Source of the DNA: Pseudonocardia sp. C8
GTDB taxonomy: Bacteria > Actinomycetota > Actinomycetes > Mycobacteriales > Pseudonocardiaceae
Direction of reading: 5' to 3'
Assembly: GCF_014267175.1 (NCBI RefSeq)
Contig: NZ_JACMTR010000002.1
Span: 4,055,501-4,119,500, forward strand
DNA length: 64,000 nucleotides
Notes under the pieces: generated by a model
Database searches by the model: none
The model's input: only the letters and a program-made list of their open reading frames with translations
Told to the model about the DNA's origin: nothing
In this document: one piece after another, positions 16,791-25,379 of the stretch
How positions within the stretch are numbered: position 1 is the first letter of the stretch
Layout: the number at the start of each line of letters is the position of its first letter
Program-made: the position numbers and the translations under genes

Positions 16791-17777
16791 TCAGCGGGCG
16801 CCGCGGGCGTCGACGACGGCGAGCACGGCCCGCTCCAGCGCGTACTCCGGGTCGGCGGCGACGCCCTTGACGTCGGCGTTCACCTGGGCGGTCGCCGCGA
16901 TCGCGACGGCGAGCTGCTCCGGGCGCCACTGCCGGACCACGCCCTGCGCCTTGCGGATCTTCCACGGGGGCATGCCGAGCTCGCCCGCCATCCGGTTCGG
17001 GTCGCCGCGCCCGGCCGAGCCCACCTTGGCGAGCGTGCGCACCGAGTCGGCCAGCGCGTCGGCGATGAGCACGTGCGGCACGCCGAGCACGAGCGCCCAC
17101 CGCAGCGCCTCCAGCGCCCCCCGGCGGTCGCCGGCGACGGCGGCGTCCGCCACGGCGAACCCGGACGACTCGGCCCGGCCGCGGTGGTAGCGGCGCACCC
17201 CGGCCTCGTCGATCCTTCCTCCGGTGTCGGCGACGAGCTGGCCGGCCGCCGACGCGAGCTCGCGCAGGTCCGAGCCGACGGCCTCGACCAGCACCGCCAG
17301 CGCGCCCGGGGTGATGCTGCCGCCGTGCCGCCGGACCTCGGCGTGCACGAAGTCGGAGCGCTCGTCGGCCCGGGTGATCCGGTTGCAGGTCGTGACGTGC
17401 GCGCCGGCCTTCTTCATCAGGTCCAGCAGCGCCTTGCCCTTGGCACCGCCCGCGTGCTGGGTGACCAGGACGATGCCCTCGGCCGGGTCCCGCGCGTAGT
17501 CGGCGATCGCGGCGATCATGTCCTTGGTCGCCTCCTGGGCGTGCGTGAGCACGATCACGCGGCCCTCCGCGAACAGCGACGGGCTCAGGTGCCCGGCCAG
17601 CTCGCCGGGCGCGACCTCGGAGGTGCGGAAGCGGCGCAGCTCCACCTCGGGATCCTGGTCGCGAACGCGCCGGACCAGGTCCGACACGACCCGCTCGGCC
17701 AGGAACTCCTCCTCGCCGACGACCAGCTGCAGCGGGGCGGGCGGCTCGGCGGCACGGCTCCTGCTCACGCCTCCCAT
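16791..17777 (-). CDS. holA: DNA polymerase III delta subunit
   Basis: A 328-residue clamp-loader subunit. PAPLQLVVGEEEFLAERVV at the start (the degenerate P-loop region), VIVLTHAQEATKDMI, the conserved PPWKIRKAQ (about residue 265) and the C-terminal QVNADVKG(V)AADPEYALERAVL are family features. ATG at 17777 is chosen; a GTG three codons further in is possible. In mycobacteria holA directly follows comEC; here thrC and its riboswitch lie between on the opposite strand. The comEC reading frame happens to be in phase with holA. Confidence 0.92.
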   Translation of the reverse strand: MGGVSRSRAAEPPAPLQLVVGEEEFLAERVVSDLVRRVRDQDPEVELRRFRTSEVAPGELAGHLSPSLFAEGRVIVLTHAQEATKDMIAAIADYARDPAEGIVLVTQHAGGAKGKALLDLMKKAGAHVTTCNRITRADERSDFVHAEVRRHGGSITPGALAVLVEAVGSDLRELASAAGQLVADTGGRIDEAGVRRYHRGRAESSGFAVADAAVAGDRRGALEALRWALVLGVPHVLIADALADSVRTLAKVGSAGRGDPNRMAGELGMPPWKIRKAQGVVRQWRPEQLAVAIAATAQVNADVKGVAADPEYALERAVLAVVDARGAR

Positions 17778-17909
17778 CGTGGCCCACGCCCCCGACAACC
17801 GGTGAGCCGCGTCCCGATCGGGCCGGATCGGCTGGCCAGCCACATACCGCGTCGCGTAACGTCTCCGTCGATCCGCGCTGATCTTGGCCGGGTCCACAAC
17901 CGCATATGG

Positions 17910-18060
17910 CTCATCCAGAGGGGCAGAGGGAACGGCCCGTTGAAGCCCCGGCAACCGGCGTCGAGCGACGATCCGCCCACACCTGCGCATCCCCGCGCGG
18001 TGAGGACGTCGACGAACACGGTGCCAATTCCGACCCGCCGACCCCGGCGGGACAGATGAG
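17910..18060 (+). promoter_or_regulatory. SAM riboswitch upstream of thrC
   Basis: The S-adenosylmethionine riboswitch core is readable: P1 CTCATC (17910-17915) pairs with GATGAG (18055-18060); then AGAGGGGCAGAGGGA, GGCCCGTTGAAGCC and CCGGCAACC; an arm closed by CGTCGA/TCGACG; the conserved GGTGCCAATTCC; and a P4 hairpin CCCGCC/GGCGGG before GACAGATGAG. It is of the SAM-I/SAM-IV clan; I cannot decide between them by eye. The 3' strand of P1 overlaps GAGGAG, the ribosome binding site of the GTG eight bases on, so SAM binding should hide the site and block translation. No terminator hairpin is seen, supporting translational control. Confidence 0.88.
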
Positions 18061-18068
18061 GAGATCTC

Positions 18069-19334
18069 GTGACTCTCACTGCTGCGCCCGAATCCACCGC
18101 CTACGACCTGGGCTCCGCGCGTGCCCTGTCCTGTCGGGAGTGCGGTCACCAGGTACCGCTGGCGGCGGAGTTCGCCTGCCCGCAGTGTTTCGGGCCGCTG
18201 GAGGTGGCCTACGACTTCCCGGCGGTGACCCGGGCCGCGATCGAGGCCGGCCCCAAGTCGATCTGGCGCTACAAGGACCTGCTGCCGGTCCCGTCCACCG
18301 TGCACGAGTACCCGAACACCGAGCCCGGCCTGACCCGGCTCATCGAGGCCGACAACCTCGCGCGGGCCCTCGGCGTCCGCAAGGTGTGGGTCAAGGACGA
18401 CACCGGCAACCCCACCCACTCGTTCAAGGACCGCGTGGTCGCGGTGGCCCTGGCCGCCGCCCGCGAGCTCGGCTTCTCGGTGCTCTGCTGCCCGTCGACC
18501 GGCAACCTGGCCAACGCCGTCGCGGCCGCCGCCGCGCGCGCCGGCTGGGACTCGGTCGTGCTGATCCCGTCCTCGCTGGAGCAGCCCAAGATCGTCACCA
18601 CCGCGGTGTACGGCGGCACGCTGCTCGCGGTGGACGGCAACTACGACGACGTGAACCGCCTCGCCACCGAGCTCGCCGCCGAGCACGAGGAGTGGGCGTT
18701 CGTGAACGTCAACGTCCGCCCGTACTACGCCGAGGGTTCCAAGACGCTCGGCTTCGAGGTCGCCGAGCAGCTCGGCTGGCGGCTGCCGGAGCAGGTCGTG
18801 GTCCCGGTCGCGTCCGGCTCCCAGCTCACCAAGATCGACAAGGGGTTCACCGAGCTCGGGAAGCTCGGCCTGGTCGAGCCGACCCCGTACACCGTGTTCG
18901 GTGCCCAGGCCACCGGCTGCTCGCCCGTCGCGTCGGCGTTCGAGGCCGGCCACGACGTGATCCAGCCGCAGAAGCCGGACACGATCGCCCGGTCGCTGGC
19001 GATCGGCAACCCGGCCGACGGCCCGTACGTCCTGGACTCGGTGCGCCGCACCGGCGGCTCGGTCGGGCACGTGTCCGACGAGGAGGTCGTCGCCGGCATC
19101 CGGCTGCTCGCCGAGACCGAGGGCGTGTTCGCCGAGACCGCCGGCGGGGTCACGGTGGCGACCACGAAGAAGCTGCTCGAGGCCGGCAAGCTGGACCCGG
19201 ACGCCGAGACCGTCCTGATGATCACCGGTGACGGCCTGAAGACCCTGGACGCGGTGTCCGGCCAGGTCGGTCCGACGGCGACCGTGCCGGCCACCAGCGC
19301 CGCCGTCCGCGAGGCGCTGGCGCAGCGGGGCTGA
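18069..19334 (+). CDS. thrC: threonine synthase (SAM riboswitch-controlled copy)
   Basis: A 421-residue PLP enzyme converting O-phosphohomoserine to threonine. An N-terminal zinc-ribbon-like segment (CRECGHQV ... FACPQCFG) precedes the fold-type II core: the PLP lysine is in THSFKDRV (about residue 118), CPSTGNLANA binds phosphate, and GAQATGCSP and MITGDGLK lie near the end. The substrate stands at the branch between threonine and methionine, which makes SAM control sensible. The gene is on the plus strand, inserted between comEC and holA, and is complete. An acting cystathionine or O-acetylhomoserine enzyme is less likely because of the strict threonine-synthase motifs. Confidence 0.9.
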   Translation: MTLTAAPESTAYDLGSARALSCRECGHQVPLAAEFACPQCFGPLEVAYDFPAVTRAAIEAGPKSIWRYKDLLPVPSTVHEYPNTEPGLTRLIEADNLARALGVRKVWVKDDTGNPTHSFKDRVVAVALAAARELGFSVLCCPSTGNLANAVAAAAARAGWDSVVLIPSSLEQPKIVTTAVYGGTLLAVDGNYDDVNRLATELAAEHEEWAFVNVNVRPYYAEGSKTLGFEVAEQLGWRLPEQVVVPVASGSQLTKIDKGFTELGKLGLVEPTPYTVFGAQATGCSPVASAFEAGHDVIQPQKPDTIARSLAIGNPADGPYVLDSVRRTGGSVGHVSDEEVVAGIRLLAETEGVFAETAGGVTVATTKKLLEAGKLDPDAETVLMITGDGLKTLDAVSGQVGPTATVPATSAAVREALAQRG

Positions 19335-21806
19335 GCCGCTCCGGAGCCACCGCCCGCCGCGCCGGGCGGCGGCCCCGCGCCACCCGGTCCCGCGCCCGCG
19401 CCGCCCCGGCGCGGGCCGCGGGTCGCCGCGGGAGACGAGGGTCAGCCCGCCGGGGTCGTCCCCGGTGACCGCGACGTCCCCGGCCCGGTCGGTGCGGCCG
19501 ACGACGACTCCGGCCCGCAGGAGCCGGTCCACGAGCTCGGGGTTCGGGTGCCGGTAGGTGTTGCCGTTGCCGACGCTGATCAGCGCGGCCCGCGGCCGGA
19601 CGGCGTCGAGCAGCCGGGGCACCACCTTGCGCGAGCCGTGGTGGGGCATCTTGAGGACGTCGGCCCGCAGGTCACTGCCCGAGGCGAGCAGGTCGTCCTG
19701 GGCCGCGAGCTCGACGTCCCCGGTGAGCAGGACCGTGCCGGCCGGGGTCCGGGCGCGCATGACCAGCGAACCGTCGTTGACCGCGGTGCCGTCCTCGCCG
19801 TCGACCGACGGCGGCGGGTGCGGCGGGCCGAGCACGTCCAGCCGCAGGCCCGGCCAGCCGAGCACGGCGCCGCGTGCGAGCCCCACGACCGGTGCACGGG
19901 CCGCGCCCGCGATCCGGGTGATCTCCCGCAGCGCGGACACCGGATCGCGGACCGGTCCCACGGCGACCCCACCCGCCGCCCGGCCGCGCAGCGCCCCGGC
20001 GAGGCCGCCGTGATGGTCGGCGTGGAAGTGGGTGATCACCACGAGCTCCAGCACCCGGACGCCGAGCCGGTCCAGGCAGGCGTCGACCGCGTCGTCGGTC
20101 GGACCGGTGTCGACCAGGACGGCGTGCCCGGCGGTCCCGGTGGCGAGCACGAGCGCGTCGCCCTGACCGACGTCGCAGGCGACCACCCGCCACCCGGCGG
20201 GTGGCCAGCCGGGGGCCGCGAACCGGGTCGGGACCAGCACGACCAGCAGGCCGACCGCCAGCGCGACGAGCAGCGCCCGCAGCCGCGGCAGCCGGCCCAT
20301 CGCGAGCAGCCCGAGCAGCAGCGCCGCCAGCAGGAGCGCCCCACCGGTCCCGGCCGGCCACGGCACGGTCGCACCGGGCACGGCTGCGGCCCGGTCCCCG
20401 ACCAGCACCAGCCAGTGCACGAACGGCCCGGCGAGCCGGGCACAGCACCAGGCCGCGTCCGGCGCGAGCGGGGACAGCACCGCGCCGAGCACACCCAGGA
20501 CGGTCGCCGGGGCCACCGCCGGGGCGGCGAGCAGGTTCGCCACCACGCTCACCAGGCCGACATGCCCGTTCAACCCGGCGATCAGCGGTGCCGTCGCGAG
20601 CGCCGCCGCCACCGGCACGACCAGTGCCTCGGCCGGCCCGGTGGGCACCCCCCTCGCCTTGAGCGCCGCCGTCCAGCCGGGTCCGAGCAGGACCAGCGCA
20701 CCGGTCGCGACGACCGACAGGGCGAACCCGGCGTCCACGGCGAGCGCCGGGTCGTACAGCAGCAGGCCGAGCACGGCGGCGGCCAGCGCGGGCACCGCGG
20801 ACCGGGCCCGCCCGGCCGCGAGTGCGAGCAGCACCACGGCGCCCATGACCGCGGCCCGCAGCACCGACGGGGAGGGGCGGGCGAGCACGACGAACCCGAT
20901 CAGTGCGAGCAGCGCCGCCGCGGCGGCGATCCGGGGGTCGGCGCGGAACGCGCGCAACAGGAGCAGGACCGCTCCGGTGACGATCGCGACGTTGGCCCCG
21001 CTGACGGCGACGAGGTGCGCGAGCCCGGCCGTGCGGAAGTCCTGCTCGGTCTCGGCGAGCTGGGCCCGGGTGTCACCGATCGCCAACCCCGGCAGGAGCC
21101 CGGCCGGTGCCTCGGCCAGCGCGGAGCGGGCCGCGTCCCGCAGCCCGTCGCGCAGCGATCCCGCTACGGTCTGCCACCACGGCGGCGAGGTGACGTCCTG
21201 CGGTGCGCCGCGCACGCGAAGCACCGCGACGGTGAGGTCGGGGCGCTGCGGCGGCGCGAGCAGGCCGGCGGCGGACACCTCCTGCCCGGGGAGCAGACCG
21301 GCCCACGCCTCGGCCGGTGCCAGCAGCAGGACCTTCCCGCCGGTCGTGTACCGGGTGTCCCCCGTCGTGGCCGCGACCAGCTCGGCCGGGACCAGCACGG
21401 TCGCCCGGGCCGCACCGGACTCGTCCCCGCCGCCGCGGGTGCGCAGCACCCGCGGGTCGTCGGTGAGCACCACCCGGATCTCCGCGGCGGCACCCCGGTC
21501 GGCCGGTGCCCGCAGCGGGTGCCCGGCGACCGCGGACGCGTGCCCGGTCACCAGCACCGCCGCCACCACGGCGCAGCCCCCGGCCGCCACGAGCGTCGAC
21601 GCCGGCGCCGCGGCCCGGGCGCTGATCCGGGACCGCAGCAGCGCCGTGAGCACCGCGGTCGCCGCCAGCAGTGCGGCCGTGATCCCGCCGGCCGGTCCGC
21701 CGACGAGCCCGGCCAGCAGCGCGGCCCAGGTGGCGAGCGCGACCGGGACGAGCCGCAGGTCGGGCGGGGCGGGACGGTCGTCGTCCTCGTCGTCGCGGGC
21801 AGTCAT
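19335..21806 (-). CDS. comEC: ComEC/Rec2-type DNA uptake channel (no stop codon near its end)
   Basis: Membrane channel/nuclease for single-stranded DNA. After an N-terminal transmembrane and OB-like region, the competence domain (LVAVSGANVAIV and about eight helices) is followed by a metallo-beta-lactamase domain: DVGQGDALV, DTGP, ITHFHADHHGG, LKMPHHGSRK and VGNGNTYRHP. Homology fades after GDDPGGLTLVSRGD, about 19420. No in-frame stop occurs there: the frame stays open across the whole antisense of thrC and its riboswitch and joins holA in phase, to 16791 (1,671 codons). The end given here is simply the thrC boundary. A frameshift error or a lost stop is likely. The ATG overlaps the comEA stop (ATGA). 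Confidence 0.85.
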
Positions 21807-22924
21807 ACCGTCACCAGGGGCTGGAGCCGCGCGAACCGGCGTTCGCCGATGCCCTCGATCTCGCGCAGCTGCTCCACCCGGCTGAAGCGCCCGTTCGCCG
21901 TGCGCCAGTCGATGATCTTGGTGGCGGTGACCGGACCGACCCCGGGCAGCGCGTCGAGCTCCGCTGCGGTCGCGCTGTTGAGATCGACCTTGCCGCCGGT
22001 CGCCGGCCCGCCGGAGGCCGCGCCGCCACCGCTGCCGGTGCCGCTGCTGCCGGCCGCCGGGCCCGGCTCGGTGCCGGAGGCCGGTTCCCCGCCCGGTGCC
22101 GGGAGCACCGGGGCGGCGTCCGGGGCGGGCGGGACGCCGATCGCGATCTGCTCACCGTCACCGACCCGGCGCGCCAGGTTGAGCACCGCGAGATCGACCC
22201 CGGGCAGCGCCCCGCCGGCCGCACCGACGGCGTCGGCGACCCGCGCGCCGTCCGGGACCCGGACCAGCCCCGGCCGGGCGACCTTCCCGACGACGCTGAC
22301 CACGAGCGGGCCCGTCGTCACCGGGGCCGCGGCCACCGGGTCGCCCGGCGCCGGCCCGCCGGCGGGCGACGGCCCCGCGGGGGCGGGCGCGGCCGTGACC
22401 GGCGGCAGCCCGGCCACCGGTTGCGCCGTCGGCCGGTTCGCCCACACGCCGACGCCCGCGACCACCGCGCCGACCAGCACCACCGCGACCAGCGCCAGCG
22501 CACCGGGGCGCCCCGGATCGACCCGGGCGCCGGCCAGCGACGGCGGCAGCCACCGCAGGGCGATCCGGCGTGCCCAGGACGGGCGGCCGCCGTGCGAGAG
22601 GTCGTCGCCGATCCCCGGCGCCGCGCGACCCGGCCCCGTGCGACCGCCACCGACCCCGTCGTGGCCATCCGGCCGCAGGACATCCGGACCGGTCCGACCG
22701 GCGGTGGCATCGTCTCCGGCGGCCGGCCACGGCGCGGCCGGACCGGTGCCGCGGCCACCCCGGGAACGGACCCCGGCGCCGCCCGGGACCGGAGGCGGTG
22801 GCAGCGGCACCGTCGGCGGGTCCAGCCGGCCGGGCGGCGGGGCCGGGCGCACCGGCACCACGACGCGCCCGTCCAGCCCGGCGAGCCGCCGGGCCGCGTC
22901 CCGGGTGCCGTCGGTCCTGGTCAT
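21803..22924 (-). CDS. comEA: ComEA-like helix-hairpin-helix DNA-binding protein
   Basis: A 373-residue membrane-anchored DNA receptor. A long Pro/Gly-rich cytoplasmic N-terminal part (about 130 residues) precedes one transmembrane helix (LALVAVVLVGAVVAGVGVWA), a SLBB-like domain (VVSVVGKVARPGLVRVPDG), a Pro/Ala/Gly linker, and paired HhH motifs at the C-terminus (DLNSATAAELDALPGVGP ... IEGIGERRF). Overlaps comEC by four bases, as usual for the pair. TACCGT seven bases before the ATG suggests a leaderless promoter. The N-terminal extension is longer than in firmicute ComEA but normal for actinobacteria. Confidence 0.9.
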   Translation of the reverse strand: MTRTDGTRDAARRLAGLDGRVVVPVRPAPPPGRLDPPTVPLPPPPVPGGAGVRSRGGRGTGPAAPWPAAGDDATAGRTGPDVLRPDGHDGVGGGRTGPGRAAPGIGDDLSHGGRPSWARRIALRWLPPSLAGARVDPGRPGALALVAVVLVGAVVAGVGVWANRPTAQPVAGLPPVTAAPAPAGPSPAGGPAPGDPVAAAPVTTGPLVVSVVGKVARPGLVRVPDGARVADAVGAAGGALPGVDLAVLNLARRVGDGEQIAIGVPPAPDAAPVLPAPGGEPASGTEPGPAAGSSGTGSGGGAASGGPATGGKVDLNSATAAELDALPGVGPVTATKIIDWRTANGRFSRVEQLREIEGIGERRFARLQPLVTV

Positions 22925-22931
22925 GGCGTCG

Positions 22932-22937
22932 ACGGTA
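22932..22937 (-). promoter_or_regulatory. -10 box (TACCGT) for comEA
   Basis: On the minus strand TACCGT is followed by CGACGCC and then ATG, the leaderless spacing used by other genes here. Confidence 0.4.
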
Positions 22938-23051
22938 GGGACGGACCGGCCCGCGGTCCCCGGCGATCCGCGCGCCTGTGGACGTACCGGCCGGTTGGGG
23001 ACAGCCGGGCCGGCGGACGCTGCCGCGGCCCGGAACCGTCGGTGGAGTGTG

Positions 23052-23912
23052 CTACGAACCGGCGGGGACCACCACGACCCCGACCAGTCCCGGCCCGGCG
23101 TGTGCCCCGATCACGGCCCCGACCTCGGAGACGTGCAGCTCCGCGGCGTCGGGCAGCTGTTCCCGCAGCCGGTCGGCGATGTCCTCGGCCCGCTCCTCGG
23201 CCCCCAGGTGGTGCACGGCCAGCCGGGTGCCCGGCCCGCCGGACGCCGCGAGCGCCAGCGCGACCAGCCGATCCGTGGCCCGTGCCGCCGTCCGCACCTT
23301 CTCCAGCGGCGCGATCCGGCCCTCGGACAGATGCAGCACCGGCTTGATCGCCAGCGCCCCGCCGACCAGCGCGGACGCCGCCCCGATCCGCCCGCCGCGG
23401 CGCAGCCGTTCCAGGTCCTGGACGGCGAACAGCACCCGGCAGCGGGCCGCCACGGCGGCCGCGGCGGCAGCCGCCGTCGCCCCGTCCGCCCCGCTCTCGG
23501 TGACGTCGCAGGCGGTCAGCACCGCGAACCCGAGGCCCATGGCGATCGTCCGGGAGTCGACGACCCGGATCCGGTCCGGCGCGACCTCCTGCGCCGCGGC
23601 CCGGGCGGCCTCCCAGGTGCCGGACAGCTCCCCGGACAGGTGCACCGACACGATCTCCTCCGCGCCCGCGGCGAGGATCTCCCGGTAGGCCGCCGCGAAC
23701 GACGCCGGGGCAGGCCGGGACGTCTGCACCAGCAGGTTGCGGTCGGCGAGCGCGGTGATCAGCTCCGCCGGGCTGACGTCCACGCCGTCCCGCGCGGTCC
23801 GCTCCCCGAGCCGCACCTCCAGCGGGACGACGTGCACACCGTGCTTGTCCGCCGCCCCCGGCGGGAGGTAGGCGGTGGAGTCGGTGACCACGGCGACCGG
23901 CGAGCTGGGCAC
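23052..23912 (-). CDS. DegV-family fatty-acid-binding protein
   Basis: A 286-residue DegV protein, which binds a fatty acid and in other bacteria presents it to a fatty-acid kinase (FakB role). VVTDSTAYLPP opens the protein, TSRPAPASF and SVHLSGELSGTW are ligand-pocket motifs and IKPVLHLSEGRI is the second signature. It is the homologue expected next to comEA in this conserved neighbourhood. The GTG start is preceded by TAGGGT with a six-base gap, so it has its own leaderless promoter even though it lies nine bases after the kinase gene on the same strand. Confidence 0.88.
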   Translation of the reverse strand: MPSSPVAVVTDSTAYLPPGAADKHGVHVVPLEVRLGERTARDGVDVSPAELITALADRNLLVQTSRPAPASFAAAYREILAAGAEEIVSVHLSGELSGTWEAARAAAQEVAPDRIRVVDSRTIAMGLGFAVLTACDVTESGADGATAAAAAAAVAARCRVLFAVQDLERLRRGGRIGAASALVGGALAIKPVLHLSEGRIAPLEKVRTAARATDRLVALALAASGGPGTRLAVHHLGAEERAEDIADRLREQLPDAAELHVSEVGAVIGAHAGPGLVGVVVVPAGS

Positions 23913-23918
23913 GCCGGG

Positions 23919-23924
23919 ACCCTA
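23919..23924 (-). promoter_or_regulatory. -10 box (TAGGGT) for the degV-like gene, overlapping the kinase stop codon
   Basis: The TAG of this hexamer is the stop codon of the upstream sugar kinase. Six bases (CCCGGC) separate it from the GTG start, so a promoter and a stop share the same bases. Confidence 0.5.
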
Positions 23925-25379
23925 CCCGTGCGGACGGGCCCGGAAGAGTGGCGCCAGCGCCTGCTGGGCGGCCCGGTAGCGCCCGTGCGCGTCGTCGAGC
24001 CGGCCGCGCACCCGCGGGTCGGGGACGAACTCGCGCTCCACCCGCACCATGCGGGCCACCAGCTCGCCCACGGAGTGCCCGGCGCCGGTCGCGAGGCCGG
24101 CGAGCAGCGCGGCTCCGAGCACCCCGGCGTCGCGCTCGGCGGTGCGGCGCAGCGGGCGGTCCAGGACGTCGGCCTTCACCTGGCACCACAGGTCGCTGCC
24201 GGCGCCGCCGCCGCACACGGCCAGCGCCGCCGCCGGGCGCCCCGCCGCGTCCTCCAGCGGCCCGAGGACGTGCCGCGCGGCGTGCGCGACGCCCTCCAGC
24301 ACGGCCCGGGAGAGCTCGGCACGGCCGGTGCCGAACGTCGCACCCAGCCAGTGCCCGCGCAGCTCGGGATCCCACAGCGGTGCCCGCTCCCCCGCCAGCT
24401 GCGGCAGGAACAGCACGCCACCGGAGCCCGGGGCCGCGGTCGCGGCCAGCCCGAGCAGGTCCTCCACCCCGGCGCCGAGCGTGGCGGCGGCCCAGGTCAG
24501 GGCATCGCCGCCGGCCTGGGTGGGGCCTGCGTGCACGTGCAGGCCGCGCCAGGGCGGGAAGCTCACGACACCCGGCGCGCCACCGCCGGGCTCGGCGGCC
24601 ATCGCGAGGACCTCCGAGGTCCCGGCGACGTCGATGGCGTCCCCGGCTGCGGCGATCCCGCCGCCGAGCAGCGCGGACCAGGCGTCCATGGTCCCCACGG
24701 CGACCGGCAGCCCGGCCGGGAGCCCGCCGGCGCCGGTGGTCTCGCCGGCGACCGCCGCCGGGTCGGCCAGCGGCGGCAGCAGGTCCCGCAGGCCGGGGAC
24801 GAGCAGGTCGAGCCACTCCGGGTAGGTGCCGTCCGGGCCGACCAGCCCGACCGCCGACAGCGGGTCGGTGACGGCGGCGCCGGTCAGCCGGTGCAGCAGC
24901 CAGTCCTTGGGCGCGAGCAGCCGCCCGGTGCGTTCCCACACCTCGGGCCGGTGCCGGGCGAGCCACGCCGCGCGGGCGGCCGGGTGCGAGGCGTCGACGG
25001 TGCCGAGCCCGCCCCGCACCCGATCCCGGTCCTGCGGGGACAGCCCGTCGGTGAGGGTCGTGGCGACGGTGGCGCACCGGCCGTCCTGCCAGGTGATCGC
25101 CGGGTGCAGCGGCTCGCCCGCGACGTCGGTGACCAGGTGGGTGTTGACCTGCGAGCACACTCCGGCGGCGGCGAGGTCGCGGAGCGCCCCGGCGGCCGCG
25201 AGCTCCGCCACCGCGCCGGTCAGCCCGGCCCACCAGTCGGCGGGGTCCTGCTCGGCGTGCCCGGAAGCCGGCCGGTGGGTGGTGTGCCGGCGGGTCGCGG
25301 CGGCGACACGGGTGCCGTCCGGGGCGAACACCGCGACCTTCACCGAGGTCGTCCCGAGGTCGATGCCGAGCAGGTTCAC
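23922..25379 (-). CDS. FGGY-family carbohydrate kinase (xylulokinase-like)
   Basis: A 485-residue sugar kinase with an actin-like two-domain ATPase fold. LLGIDLGTTSVKVAVF is the N-terminal phosphate-1 motif; HAEQDPADWW, TWQDGRC and PKDWLLHRLTG are typical of xylulokinases; LPVAVGTMDAWSALLG and AVCGGGAGSDLWCQVKADVL are the C-terminal signatures. D-xylulose is the most likely substrate but related pentuloses cannot be excluded. The GTG start overlaps the octT stop (GTGA). It is not part of the mycobacterial version of this locus, so it is an insertion into the octT-degV neighbourhood. No other pentose gene is nearby. Confidence 0.85.
   Translation of the reverse strand: MNLLGIDLGTTSVKVAVFAPDGTRVAAATRRHTTHRPASGHAEQDPADWWAGLTGAVAELAAAGALRDLAAAGVCSQVNTHLVTDVAGEPLHPAITWQDGRCATVATTLTDGLSPQDRDRVRGGLGTVDASHPAARAAWLARHRPEVWERTGRLLAPKDWLLHRLTGAAVTDPLSAVGLVGPDGTYPEWLDLLVPGLRDLLPPLADPAAVAGETTGAGGLPAGLPVAVGTMDAWSALLGGGIAAAGDAIDVAGTSEVLAMAAEPGGGAPGVVSFPPWRGLHVHAGPTQAGGDALTWAAATLGAGVEDLLGLAATAAPGSGGVLFLPQLAGERAPLWDPELRGHWLGATFGTGRAELSRAVLEGVAHAARHVLGPLEDAAGRPAAALAVCGGGAGSDLWCQVKADVLDRPLRRTAERDAGVLGAALLAGLATGAGHSVGELVARMVRVEREFVPDPRVRGRLDDAHGRYRAAQQALAPLFRARPHG

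Noticed and set aside
16791-21806. A real ComEC-HolA fusion protein
   Set aside because: The bridge of about 500 codons is entirely antisense to thrC and its riboswitch, and holA has its own complete N-terminus. A lost or shifted comEC stop is simpler.
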